Counted from the stretch's first letter, positions 53,254 through 64,000 are shown. The stretch is DNA of 64,000 bases from Fulvia fulva (GCF_020509005.1 NC_063012.1:7316001-7380000); one strand, 5' to 3'. A program made the numbers and translations. Notes: generated from the letters alone by a model not told the origin.

Positions 53254-54487
53254 CTAGTCTTCTCGTGCTTCCTGCTGCTGGCTGCTATTTGGGATTGTAG
53301 TAAGGTTGAGCCTGCTTTGTGACGGGTCTCTTCCTACAACCACAATTGATTTTGGTCTACCTATGGCAGGGTGGCCTTGGGCCTGTGTGGTCTCTTCTGT
53401 TCTGCCTCTTTTCAGAGGGTTGTAGACAGTCCTTAGGGGTTCTTGGGTGATTGTCCCTGTCTGGAATCTGATAGGGGTGTTGATCCTGGCTTCTCTTGCC
53501 CTCCTCTTTGCCTCAATCCTAGCTGTGCAGTCTTGGGACCAGGAAGGGTGTTTCTTTCCACAGCATGCACATCTGGCTTCACTCTTTGGGGCTGTGCAAT
53601 TCTGTACTTTGTGGCTACCAGCACAGTGGGAACAAGTGTCCTTTTGGCTTGGGCATCTAGTAGAGATATGACCATACTGTTGGCACTTGAAGCATTGCAG
53701 TAGTCTGTGGGTGCTTCTATGGATTTCTGTGTCCATTCTTTCGCATTCCCAGAAGATGCCCTTGTCAAGCACGGTGTTTGCCTGTTCTACAGTGCCTATC
53801 CAGAGCACTAGAGAAGACTCTCTCTTTGTGTCCTTTGTCTTTCTGTTGACCCATGCTGCTTTTGTGATCTGTAGCCCTGGGCATACAGCCTGGTTCTGGT
53901 CCTGCAGCCTCTTAAGGTCTCCTTCAATGTCAAACTTTGTGGTCATCCCATGGGCAATAACCATATTTTGTTGGTGTGAGACCTTAGCCGTCTTGCCTAG
54001 TTTGACTGTCCACTCCTTCTGTGTCTCTAGCCTCTTCCTGTCTTGCTCCTGTGCTGTGAACAGCTTAAGGACACCTCCCTTCTCTTTCCTGGCTCCAATG
54101 ATGCCTTGTATCCCAATCTTCTGTATGATCTCCTTGCCTGACAGGCCCTCAATCTCTTTCTGCTCTTGCTGGTCGGAAATGTAGACCTTGATAGCTGTTT
54201 TCTGGGGGGGGAGGGTTTTGGGCTGCAACTGCTGCCCAGGTTGGTTGGCTTAGTTTCTGGCCTTCCTGTGTCCTCTTCTTTGCTGCTGCTGCTACTGTCC
54301 TGTTAATGATCTGTCCTGTTTGGCTCCTTAGTGCCTTTAGCCCTCCAAGGAGCTCCAAAATCATCCCCTTAAGTGCTCTTTCTGGGTGCTCGCCATCTCC
54401 TGCCATTGCCATTGTTTCTGCCTTCCTGCAGACCTCCTTCCACTCGTTACTCTCCTGCTCCTGGTCGTTTCCTGCGATCGCTATCAT
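53254..54487 (-). pseudogene. LINE C ORF1: gag-like protein with three zinc knuckles, +1 shift in a G8 run
   Basis: From ATG 54487 (MIAIAGNDQEQESNEW) the frame runs to AAQNPPPP, where eight consecutive C on the coding strand (plus-strand G run 54204-54211) put the rest in another frame: PQKTAIKVYISDQQEQKEIE to the stop at 53254. Seven C would make one continuous protein of about 410 aa. Zinc-knuckle motifs are CFKCQQYGHISTRC, CSHCAGSHKVQNC and CACCGKKHPSWSQDC, nucleic-acid-binding modules of LINE ORF1 proteins. The gap to ORF2 is 23 bp. The extra base may be a slippage mutation, a read error, or a frameshift site. Confidence 0.75.
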
Positions 54488-54553
54488 CGTGTCACGCCGT
54501 TTTTCGAACACGCTAATATAGTATACGTAATAAAGGAACTAAGGCTATAGTTC

Positions 54554-54568
54554 TAAGACAATATATAG
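54554..54568. repeat. Right target-site duplication of LINE C
   Basis: Second copy of taagacaatatatag; copia pol resumes directly after it. Confidence 0.9.
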
Positions 54569-56690
54569 TAGTTAGTACCTAACACTACTAACTACTACGA
54601 CACCCTATAGTAGCAGATAATAGATGCCCTTACCGTAGAAGACCGTAAGGAGATTATAGGTAACACGGACCCTAATCGCGAGCTATATCTATTTATATTT
54701 ATACTACTAGAAGACGCGTTAATATATAACGCGTCTAATACACTACTCTTTCCCCTAGAGCTAGAGCTCTATATACTAGAGGAGTCTAACTATGTAGTTA
54801 TAGAGAATAGAAAGCGCCTACGAACGGCCTACTTCTACTATATACTATACTAGATTATAGTCGCTAATATAATTATCGGCTAGATGTCCGGTATACGACC
54901 TAGAATACGCGCCTATCGCGACAAGAGCGATCGAAGCCCTATACGAAGAGGCAACAGCCCTCTAAGGCGTGTTAATACTACTACCTCTATATACCGCGAT
55001 GACCTTCCGCCCGAACCTTCTAACTACCGAGCCGCTATAAAACACCGCTTCTCCTAATAGTAGATCGAAGCTATAGCTAAGGAGTTTACTAAAGCCCTAG
55101 TAATAGGTACATTCAGATAGGTAACAAAGGAAGAGAAGGATCAGGATGCTTAGTAAGAGGAGGGACTTTAGCTACTACTACCGCTTAAGTAGGTATATAA
55201 ATATAAACTAGACGAGCACGGTATACTAAAGAGCTTCAAGGCTAGGCTATACGTAAGAGGCGATTTGTAAGGAACACACTTAGACATATACGCCGCTATA
55301 CTACTAGTAAGTATATTCCGCCTCTACTATACTATAGCCGCGAGCTTCGACCTAGAAGCCGAACAATTCGATATTATTAACGCCTTCCTAAACTCGGACC
55401 TACTATATACTATATATCTATAACCACCTCCTAGAATCGATAGGCCATCCTATAGACACGCCCTTAAGCTAGTCAAGGCCCTCTACGGTCTAAAGGAGTC
55501 CCCTTTATTGTAGTATAACTCCCTAACCGAGACGCTAGCCTCCCTTAGACTAGTACCCCTATCGGACTCCGAATGTATCTACTATAATAACAAGGTTATG
55601 TTCTTCTTTTACGTTAACGACCTAGTTATACTCTACTACCGTAAGTATAAGGCCTATACTACTAACATTAAGTAGCGGCTACTTACTAAGTACGAGATAT
55701 ACGAGCTCGGTGATCTCTCCTAGTTCCTAGGAATCAAGGTTACGCGCGATAGAAACAAGCGCTTACTATAGCTCTCTTAAGAAGACTACATTAAGAAGCT
55801 AGCCGCCAAATTTAGTATATCTACGAATACACGTAAAACGACAGTACTAGTAGATCAACACCTTAATTAGACCGTTCTAGAGGGTCATTAACCCACCTCT
55901 ATCGCTATCCTTACGTACTAATAACGTATAGGATCCCTCAACTTCGCCGCTATATACACGCGGCCTAACATCGCCTTTTCCTTATCTATACTATCGTAGT
56001 ATCTAACTAAGCTAACTAAGACATACCTCAAGCTTATAGATTAGTACTTGCGCTATCTCCTAGAGACCAAGAACCTCTACCTTATATATAGCGCTAGCAA
56101 ATACATCACTAGCCTTTATAGCTAACTAGAGCACCTCGGTAGTAACTACGAGTTCTTTAGAGCATCGGACGCGTCCTACGGCATAAATAATGACAGGACC
56201 AGCTCAAATGGCTAGGTCTTTATGCTATTCGGTAGACTAGTAGATTATAAGGCATCTAAACAAATCACTATTACTAAGTCCTTAATAGAGGCTAAGCTAC
56301 TCGGGCTTTCGTAAACCGCCTTAGAGCTTATATAGTAGGAACGAGTCTTCGCTAAGATATACCTTTAGTTCAATTAGCGCACCTACTTGTACTACGGCAA
56401 CACGTAGACTATCCGCCTTGTTAACTAATAAGGGCAAAAGCTTGACACAAAGCTACGCTACGTTAATATCTACTACTACTAGCTCCGATAGCGAGACTAG
56501 CGTAGAGACATTGAGATCAAGTATCTTAGTACTAACTATATGCCTATAGACGGGCTGACTAAGCTACTTCTACTATAGAAGCACAAGCACTTCGTTAAGC
56601 TACTTAATATAGCTAAGGAAGGCGTAGACCTACGCACCTTAGTGCCCTCTATAGCCGTATTAGGAGGTAACGGGCCAATAGACGCCTAAG

Positions 56691-57768
56691 AAGCCCGTAG
56701 TAGCGGCCTTACCTTATCTCGAAACGAACACCGAACGGCTTTATCTTTACGGACACCTCTCTAGAAGCGCTAGTAGGCGCAAAACACGGCTACTAGTAGC
56801 TACTAATACTATAGACGATAACGAAGCTAGGGCAAAGCATCTACTATTTACCGGTACGGCCCTAGCACTATCATTAATAGGTGTTTCTCGGACTCCTATT
56901 AGCTAATAGCGCAAGGGCGAGAAACACCCCTATCACTAGTAGTAGCGTACGCGCGCGACAAAAGTAGCGCGTCTAATTAGAAAGCGAGAAACGCCTCTAA
57001 CTTACTACTAGTAACAATACTACCACCTTGTCACTATATTATCCGCTACTTTTGTACCTTATATATAGCACACACTTGCCCAAAACAAAAAGGTGTCACT
57101 ACCCTAAGGTGATGACCTTTAAAAGTGTAGAAAGTAAGGCACCCCGAAGGTGCCTTTTTAACTTTCCGATACCGTTACTCCGGTATTACCTATTAGAGCC
57201 CTATTACACCTTATATAGTACAAGCTCTGTCGTAGACAGCCCAGTGCATTACGCTACTAACTAGTATCTTATACTCCCTAGGGGTAGAGCGAGCTCTCTT
57301 ACTATTCGCCGGAGCGAAATAACTTAGTATAGAGTAATTATCGGACAATTTAATAAGTTGAGCGGACGACAATATATGTTTAAGTATACGATAGGACTAA
57401 GGCTACCCCTAGAATGAACTTAGGACCTCTGATGTTTGCCGGTAGGTAAGATGATTATACACTTAAGTGAAAGTCCGTATAACGGGACTATTACCTAAGC
57501 TATCTTACCGGTAACAGTCACACATTCTATACTTTATTATATAGGTAACAATAGTAGTAGTGAAAGTGAGGAATAAGGGAAGGGGTACAAAGCTCACCTT
57601 ACTCACCCTAGCTTACTTCACTTAAAACAGCTGACTTACCCTTACTATAGTAGTAGTAACACCGAGGGCCTAACGTCACTACTATAGGTAGGGGGGGTAG
57701 TTATGACAGGGTGTACACGATTATATAGGAATCAGCTCATTCACTCTAGCGCACGAGCTAAGGGGGTG
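56691..57768 (+). other. Copia 3' non-coding region, 1.1 kb
   Basis: Lies between the end of copia RNase H and the 3' LTR. It contains several short inverted repeats: aaggcacc/ggtgcctt around 57136-57158 followed by a T run, and gtaagat/atcttac around 57440 and 57500. A polypurine tract precedes the LTR. The open frame at 57028-57264 has no motif. It could include a small inserted element, but I cannot delimit one. Confidence 0.4.
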
Positions 57769-57975
57769 TGTCCCGATCTGAGCGTGTATATAGGCAACAT
57801 CCTATTATCAAAACTTAAGGCTACGTACGCTAAGAATCAGGTGACTAATTAGTCACCTATAGCCTCTTCAAGAGCAACACTTGTCCATTCTAGATAGACA
57901 TATACAATATATAACCTGCTTTTAAAACACCCTATATAAGCCCGTATAATAACTTCCTATACTTCTAACGTGATA
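57769..57975 (+). repeat. 3' LTR of the copia element
   Basis: 207 bp, the same length as the 5' LTR; followed by the duplicated cgatc at 57976-57980. The shared palindrome is at 57839-57858 (20 bp here because of one C/T difference). Confidence 0.9.
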
Positions 57976-57980
57976 CGATC

Positions 57981-58890
57981 TACTTACTTAAAGTCTATAC
58001 GGGGATAACGTCCTATATTTACAAGGAAGGGGGTCATCCCTATAGTCACTAAAGTGTAGTTATTTAACGTAAACTCGGCGCTTAGAAGCTAATCTACCTA
58101 GTCGTCTTACGCGTAGTTAGTAAAGATACGTAGATACTATTCTAGGGTCTAGTTTATTCTCTTAGATTAACTATCTATCTAAGGGTAAAAGGCTATTAAT
58201 AAGTTCTAGTTTGTTCTGATTAAGGCATAAAGCCGCTTAAAGAAGGCCAAGGTAAATTAGGCCCCTCTATCTATAAAGATAATATTAGATAGTCCGTACT
58301 TTAGATATATATATATATATATTAGCCGGGCTATATACTTAGCCTCTAGGTTGTTCGTAGGGATAAATACTACTTATTTCGACAAATAGTCCGTTACTAT
58401 AAGGATGTACTTATAAGTAACTCTATCGAGCTTAGATTCACTAGCCGGCAGATCTATAATATAATCTATAGCGATATACTTTAAAACGTCTAGAGGTATT
58501 AGAAGGGAAGATAGGGTGCCCTACGACTTTAATCGTTATAGTATAGCCAGCTTATACGGTTAGTAACTACGTATATATTGTACTACTACTAGCTACGTCC
58601 TCGATTATCTAGGGCTACTATCGACCGCTATCTCTATTTAGACCCTATAAATTGAGATTAAGTAGCGGGTATAGGTAATATAGCCTTAGGTAATAATGTT
58701 TACGTAATATAATCTCGGCTAATTATATTATACCTACTACTCTTTAATCTATAAGGGTCTAATACTAGACCGCGTAGCTTTATAGATTACTATAGAACGC
58801 GTCGATAAAGAAATACGATACCGCAAATTTACGCGTTTTAATACTTAAAGCTACTTAAGACTATAGATACGATAAGTAGCTATATAATAT
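57981..58890 (-). pseudogene. Ty3/gypsy integrase, continuation of the element split by copia
   Basis: Minus-strand reading, with TAG taken as former Gln codons, gives LLSAEFTLNNYTLVTIGMTP, FLVNIGRYPRIDFK and, further right, segments typical of gypsy integrase cores ending near PLDRQLIQEN. It joins the 3' part at 43,442 across the copia insertion. It is heavily RIP-mutated, and the upstream RT/RNase H is not clearly present before the next LTR. The right limit is approximate. Confidence 0.65.
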
Positions 58891-59350
58891 ATTATATATA
58901 CGGGTATATTATTCTCGGAAGGGAGAGCCTAGAGGATTAAGAAACACGATAATAAACGAAGGGGCGATAGCGTCGTAAAAGTAAAGAGCGCCCTCGAAGG
59001 GCGGCGAATAAAGGGAGACGCGTAGAGCGACGACGCGCCCGGGAGAAACGGAACACAGAGACTATCTACTATAACGACTATAATAACTATAAGCTACTAA
59101 CTAGAAGAACTAGTATACGAAACACGGTATAGACACGGTAGAATATACCGCAATTATATACGAAATTATAAGGGCGCGCGTACTATAGGGTCCGAATAAG
59201 AGAGTTGTTATTCTACGAAGCTACGAAAGAGGAGCGCGAGGCGCGGCGAAGTTATAAAGTAAAGCTAAGCCGCGCTAACCCGATACGGAAGGTCCGCGGT
59301 TCACCCGGGCTAACGTAGCTATAGTAAGGGGTTACGGGCTACCTATAATA
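58891..59350 (-). repeat. Probable 3' LTR of a second gypsy-like element
   Basis: On the minus strand a tract aagagggggggtac at 59351-59364 is followed by TATTATAGG (TGTTAT if RIP is undone), mirroring the purine tract and LTR junction at 42,564. The left limit is not resolved. This suggests a second minus-strand gypsy element to the right. Confidence 0.35.
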
Positions 59351-60125
59351 GTACCCCCCCTCTTAAAACGCGTCTTAGTCCTCTAAGCGTTATCTATCTT
59401 ATACGGCCACTTGCCCGTACTACTCTATAACCGTACGAAAGTCTAATTATCCTCTAATACCTTATTATCGTCTAGTAATATATCTATATCCTATCTATCT
59501 ATAACTAGCCTATCCGCGACCGGCTCCCTTCGAGAAACATACTACCTAGTTAGCTAGCTTACCCTAGACCTAAGTCTATCTTCGGCTAGTACTCGCGTAT
59601 AATCCTTATAGCTAAGGTTAGGTATTATTATAGGCTCTATAGGTTTTACTCGAGTATTGGTATAACTACCGGTACTATCGTAGAGCTAAGGGTAGTAGGT
59701 AATACCGGAGTCCTTAGTTAAGATAGTAGGCTTTCCCGTAACCTAGCTAGTATAGCGGTACGTAGTAAATATATACTAAGTAGATTCTATTAGAGGTATA
59801 GCTCGAGACAACTTATTCGTAACGGTATTACTATTAACCCTAATCGTATTAAGCCCGAGCACCTTATTACTTAGGAGGACCTAATTAGATAGAGCTACGA
59901 AGCCTATAGGTATAGATAACTCCGGCCGGTTATAGTAAAAGTCTATAATAGCGGCGGCCGTATATTTAAATATATTCTTAGCCGGTTACTAGGTCTTACT
60001 ATTGTCCTTATTCACCTTATACTAAGTGTCTACTTTACGCTTCTACCCCTTCTTTACTTTACCTACTCGCTTACGGGTATATATATCTAAGATCTTCTCT
60101 ACCTTATATATATATATAGGTGTTA
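59351..60125 (-). pseudogene. C-terminal part of a second gypsy-like polyprotein, RIP-degraded
   Basis: Minus-strand sequence next to the purine tract reads RLED-D-F-EGGY with TAGs between, similar in position to the RGG ending of the first gypsy element. The remaining 700 bp are TA-rich without a clear domain. It is interrupted on the right by LINE copy B. Confidence 0.35.
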
Positions 60126-63100
60126 GTCGACGACGAGAATCACCTATACGTAGTGTCGGCTACGAACCTCTCGTCTAGCTACGAGAGAGCCAAGTATTCT
60201 TACGCTAGAGCGTCGTAGGCGCGACGGGCGCGTAACGTAGGCGAAGCCGCGGCGAATAGAGGACTACTAGCAAAACGGGTATAAAAACTATCCGACGAGC
60301 GTATACTCGTGTCGGGAGCGAGTCCCTCTTCTTTCTACGTATAAGAAGGGCGCGGAACCGTGGCCTATACGCTCGATAGGACACCTCTAGTATAAGTATA
60401 GAATTTTCACCTCCGGAGACCGTAAACCGAGCGGGCTAAGCGACGAATATTAGACGAGCGGACTATAGAACAACAACTAAGCGGACTATATAACGGCGTC
60501 AAGCGGACTACGAAACAATCTAGTGTTTGCTAGCGGGCAATACGGTAGGTAGGTAGACACGCGATAAAGCCTATAAGGGCCTATTAAACACCCGGTATAG
60601 GAACGAGGGTTTTACCTAAGGCACTACCTATCCCGCTACATAACGTACCTAGTCTGATATAGTAGATTACGACGAGGAAAAGACGATAGCCTAAGCAAAG
60701 AAAAGACGGCTATTAGGACGGGGAAAAGACGTATAATATAAGTAGATTAGTTCTATAATCGGGGAGGATCGAGGGTAGGGTAATAAGGAACTTTATATTA
60801 GTTAGTAGGTAGAAACGTAAGGAGTACGCTACCCGGCGTAGTGTGTGCCCCGAGCAAACCTACGAGGTATAGACGGCCGCTTTCTAGAGATAGGCTACGG
60901 TAACGTAAAGGGCGTCAAAACCTAGGGCGTAGTATATACTAGTAGCGACGGCTAACACTATCTATATAGCCCGAGAGGACGGATACGTATGTCGGTCAAT
61001 AGAGAGCACTAAAGGGCTTAGGCCTATAGAGGTGGATATTGGCTTAAGGAGTAAATAGGGAGGGAGGGCGTAGAGGGAAGCTTTTGCTCCGGGCTAACCT
61101 CTCGAAACGAGGCTATACGGTAGTACTAGATAAGTAGGAAAGCGCGGTTAAGACTTGTTACCTTATCTCGTAGCTAGCTTGCTAAATACGATTCCTTCCT
61201 TATACGTAGACGAAGAAGGCGGGGGCGATATTACCTCCCTCTACGTAGGTAGTACCTAGATATATAACCTATATATATAACCGCTAGCCTCGAGGTCTAG
61301 CCGCGACCTAGGGGTCTATAGACACCTAGATAGTACGCTTAAGAGACAAGGGTGCTATATCGTAGTAGGAGACTTCAATATATACTACCCTTCCTAGGAA
61401 AGCCTTATATAGCCGTACCCTATAGCCGACGAAGTACTCGACTTAATAGCGAGCAACGCAATTGCCCTTAATACCCCGAAGGACCTAGGCACCTAGAAGA
61501 GAGGGGGACTCTAAGGCACGATCGACCTCTCCTAGATCTTAGATAGCTACTACTATACGGTAACCTACTATAGGATCGAACATGAACTCGAGGCGTCGTC
61601 AGACTATATACTAGTCAGGACCTCTATTACGATACAGATATAACGTATACTAGCGAGAACCCCTAAGCTAAACTAGGGAAAGGCCTACTAGGCTAATATC
61701 TAGGCGTACCTTAATAACTCTAAGAGGCTAGTCTAGATCGCGTAGTAGCAATATAATAGTAAAGACGAGATAGACGAAGTAGTCTAGGGGTTAATAGACG
61801 AAATAAGAAAAGCGACCTTACTTCACGTTCCGCTTGCCTAACTAACGATATAGTCTAAACTATACTAGACGCCGGAGTACACTACGGTAGTAAGAGAAGC
61901 AAGGAGAGCCCGCCGGGTATAGATAAGTAGCTATAGCGAGGAGGCCTAGAACGTATATAGGGAGGTATACTAACAGAAGAAAGCTATAATACGGAGGGAG
62001 AAAGCAGTCGGCTAGAGGGCTATAGTAGAATATATCGCCGGTAAGCTAGAGAGGATGTAGAAGCTAGCAAAATAGGCCCGACAGGACCCTATATAGGGCC
62101 CCTCCTTCTCTATCCTAGCGCTACAATCGCCTAGTAGCCCGGTTAGCGACCCTAAGGCTAAGGCGCGTCTACTAGCTAGTAAGTTCTTCCCGCCCCTAGT
62201 CGAGGCTGATCTAAGCGACATAAACAGCTCTACTCCCCTAGCCCCTAGCATCGCGGTCTAATAGGAGGTGTCCGAGGGAGAAGTTGCCGCTATACTAAGG
62301 AAGTTGCCGGCGAAGAAAGCCCCGGGGCCGGATAGGATCCTAAACGAGCTACTAAAGAAGTGTAGAGATCAACTAGCCCTAGTAGTTATAGCAATATTTA
62401 ACGCCTGCCTATAGACCGGATACTACCCGATAGCTTTTAAACAATCGACGACAGTGGTCCTACGTAAGCCGTAGAAGGAAGACTATACGTAGGTGAAGTC
62501 GTACCGCCTAATTACGCTCCTTAACACTCTTAGGAAGGCGCTTAAGAAGCTAGTTATAATAAGACTCTCCGAGGCGGTAGAGGAATACTCCCTACTCCCG
62601 GACACCTAGATAGGTACGCGCCTATAGCGATCGACGCTATCCGTAATAGAACTTATTACCTCTTAGGTAAAGGCTATCTAGTATAAGAATAGGGACAAGG
62701 TGGCTTCCTTACTTAGCCTAGACATATCGGGAGCCTTCGACTACATATTATGCCCGCGGCTACTCTATATCCTAAGGTCGAAAGGACTTCCTAAGTAGCT
62801 TGTCAACTTCGTACGGTCCTACCTCTAAAACCGTAGTACGTCGATCCTAGTCGACTAGTATAGAAGCCTATTTCAAGCAGTCTATACTAGAATCCCGTAA
62901 GGCTTAACGCTAGTACCTATTCTGTTCCTCTTCTTTATAGCGACGCTACTCCTAGCCCTAGAATCCTAGAACACCGCTACGAGCGGCTTCGTAGACAATA
63001 TAAACATCCTAGCGTAGTCTTCCTCGACTAAGGAGAACTATAGGCTACTAGAAGAGAAGCATAAGATCTACGAGGACTAGGAGGCACGGGGCTCGGTTTG

Positions 63101-64000
63101 CCCTAGAAAATTATAATCTAATACACTTTACGCGCCGGCCATAGTTCTATAATATATAAGCTTCTATCTAGATATAGGGGCACACGACTAACCCGGCAAA
63201 TTAGCTTAGGATCCTCGGACTATAGGTAGACCCGGCGCTACGGTAGAGGAAGTACGTATAGGCAATATTACGGAAAGCTAAACAGAATATAGCATTATAC
63301 TAGAGGCTTACTACGTCTATATAGAGGGCGGACTTCCGGTAGTCACGACTTCTATATACGGCTATTATACGGCCAGTCCTTACCTATAGTAGCTAAGTGT
63401 AGTCCTTAGGTAAGAGGGCCTGCCTATCGAAGGGACTCGTCGCGCCGCTAGCGAAGATCTAAAACTAATGCCTAAGGAAGGTCACCGGGGTATATAAGTC
63501 GATACTAACGAGGATACTTAAGTACGAGACCGCTATACCGCCGATCGACCTATATATCTAGGGACTACGGACCTCCTACTTAGGCAAGTCGGCATAGTAC
63601 CTAGTATAGAAGGTCATCGCTAGTGTAGTCGTAAGGGCCCGCGAATCAGTACTAGCGTATAGGGGCATTCGACCCGGAAACGAGCCGAACTACCGGGTAA
63701 GGGACGAACAGCTAGCAATATAATAGGAAGGTAAGAAATCGTTTATAGAGCAACTATATAAAGAGAGGTAGAACAACTAGGTTGTAGGGTATAGTAGACG
63801 CCCTTAGCTAGCGGGACAACCTAAGGAATAGTTAGCTATAAAATCCGCGGTTAAGTACCCCCCGAAGCTTATCTACTACCGCCTTACGAGGGTATAGAGT
63901 AGTATAGTAACCTAACTACGAAGCGAACACATCGGCCTCTAGGGGTACCTATTATAGAGGAAGGTTCTAGGATACACGAATACTAGCTGCCCCTACGGCT
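60126..64000 (+). mobile_element. RIP-mutated LINE (Tad1-like), copy B, truncated by the window end
   Basis: Longer copy of the element at 46,384. The 5' 1.07 kb and the 3' half align with copy A, but copy B also has the endonuclease (VVGDFNIYYP with GDFN at 61368-61379, then SSDYILVRTS) and the first RT blocks (KAPGPDRILNELLKK, RKP-KEDYT, LITLLNTL). The RT active-site box at 62988-62999 reads F-V-D-N, so the second catalytic Asp is lost, whereas copy A has F-V-D-D. Stops are TAG/TAA throughout. The left duplication cannot be checked without the 3' end, which lies beyond 64,000. Confidence 0.85.

Larger units (their letters stand above)
49650..54553 (-). mobile_element. LINE C: largely unmutated Tad1-like non-LTR retrotransposon, 4.9 kb
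   Basis: Minus-strand element bounded by a 15-bp duplication, with its 3' end at the left next to a (tatc)n tail (tagatagata on the plus strand). It carries ORF1 (zinc knuckles) at 54487-53254 and ORF2 (endonuclease, RT, C-terminal Cys-rich block) from 53230 to 49844. In contrast to the DNA on both sides, CA and TG dinucleotides are abundant over about 49,770-50,500 and 51,770-54,500. Only the middle part, covering the RT core, shows several CAG-to-TAG-like stops. It therefore probably inserted after most of the RIP of its host element. It is non-autonomous as it stands. Confidence 0.88.
43811..56690 (+). pseudogene. Copia gag-pol, RIP-inactivated and interrupted by two LINEs
   Basis: Reading in-frame TAG/TAA as former CAG/CAA gives a gag region (about 43.81-44.75 kb), a protease/integrase region up to 46,369, integrase/linker pieces at 49,183-49,634, and reverse transcriptase plus RNase H from about 54.6 to 56.69 kb. 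RT landmarks are KSFKARL(Y)VRGD(L) near 55,230, FDIINAFLNSDL near 55,365, LYGLKESP near 55,482 and the active-site box at 55610-55621, which reads Y-V-N-D where copia has Y-V-D-D. RNase H/3' landmarks include ASDASYG and KLLNIAKEG. The start codon appears as ATA. No frame longer than about 80 codons survives, so the element is dead. Confidence 0.8.
43448..57975 (+). mobile_element. Complete Ty1/copia LTR retrotransposon (14.5 kb with nested insertions)
   Basis: Two 207-bp LTRs (43448-43654 and 57769-57975) flank the element. They begin TGTC and end GTGATA (presumably GTGACA before RIP). The 5-bp duplication cgatc is at 43443-43447 and 57976-57980, inside a gypsy integrase gene that resumes in the same orientation on both sides. 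The internal region is RIP-degraded but encodes copia gag-pol on the plus strand. Without the two inserted LINEs (about 2.8 and 4.9 kb, plus duplications) the element would be about 6.8 kb, a normal copia size. A tract gctaaggggg directly before the 3' LTR fits a polypurine tract. After the 5' LTR, gttataagcccg resembles the RIP-altered complement of the tRNA-iMet anticodon region, a usual copia primer site. Confidence 0.9.

Noticed and set aside
57136..57160. Rho-independent-type terminator
   Set aside because: The hairpin plus T-run is in a eukaryotic retrotransposon, where such a structure has no terminator role for RNA polymerase II.
58305..58321. (AT)n microsatellite as a separate feature of interest
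   Set aside because: TA-rich runs are expected products of saturated CpA-to-TpA mutation in this block.
1..64000. CRISPR arrays, bacterial operons, tRNA or rRNA genes, secondary-metabolite cluster
   Set aside because: The sequence is eukaryotic with spliced genes. I saw no spaced direct-repeat array, no cloverleaf I could support by eye, and no PKS, NRPS or terpene core gene.

Overview
This window looks like a filamentous ascomycete, most likely a dothideomycete. The genes are intron-poor, with short introns of about 40-190 nt carrying GT/AG borders and CTRAC-like branch points. The gene set is typical of that group: HET-domain remnant, DUF985 cupin, TeaR-like CaaX protein, Gfd2/YDR514C-like protein, ferric reductase. 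A block of transposons on the right carries extreme CpA-to-TpA (RIP-type) mutation. The class assignment is inference; genus and species cannot be read from the sequence.

Layout. Positions 1-42,150 are a single-copy-looking gene region with about 25 genes on both strands: Tra2-like SR splicing factor, Trk potassium transporter relic, Myb-like HTH protein, DUF985 cupin, F-box protein, ferric reductase, Gfd2-like exonuclease-fold relic, HET C-terminal relic, myristoylation-type HTH protein, TDP2-like phosphodiesterase, SDR reductase, arylsulfotransferase-like protein, MFS transporter, CAP protein, two related acidic proteins, IQ-motif protein, AT-hook/EVE protein, TeaR-like CaaX protein, bHLH factor, M20 peptidase and a small secreted cysteine-rich protein. 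No pathway cluster is apparent; this is ordinary mixed housekeeping and accessory content.

Positions 42,150-64,000 are nested transposons. A minus-strand Ty3/gypsy element (LTR about 42,150-42,564) is split by a complete plus-strand Ty1/copia element at 43,448-57,975 (two 207-bp LTRs, 5-bp duplication cgatc). The copia element is itself split by two LINEs: a RIP-mutated, internally deleted one at 46,384-49,168 (14-bp duplication) and a mostly unmutated one at 49,650-54,553 (minus strand, 15-bp duplication). Right of the copia, the gypsy sequence resumes. It is followed by the 3' end of a second gypsy-like element and by a second, longer copy of the RIP-mutated LINE that runs off the window.

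The most striking pattern in the gene half is that at least six otherwise well preserved genes carry one in-frame TAA or TAG, never TGA, followed by many codons of continued homologous or composition-consistent reading frame. Where the ancestral codon can be inferred it is Gln or Trp, i.e. a CpA-to-TpA change, the same mutation that dominates the transposon half. A CaaX box that ends exactly at a TAG argues against a reassigned genetic code. This looks like scattered light RIP-type nonsense mutation of genes, perhaps because the region is or was duplicated, and it deserves checking first.
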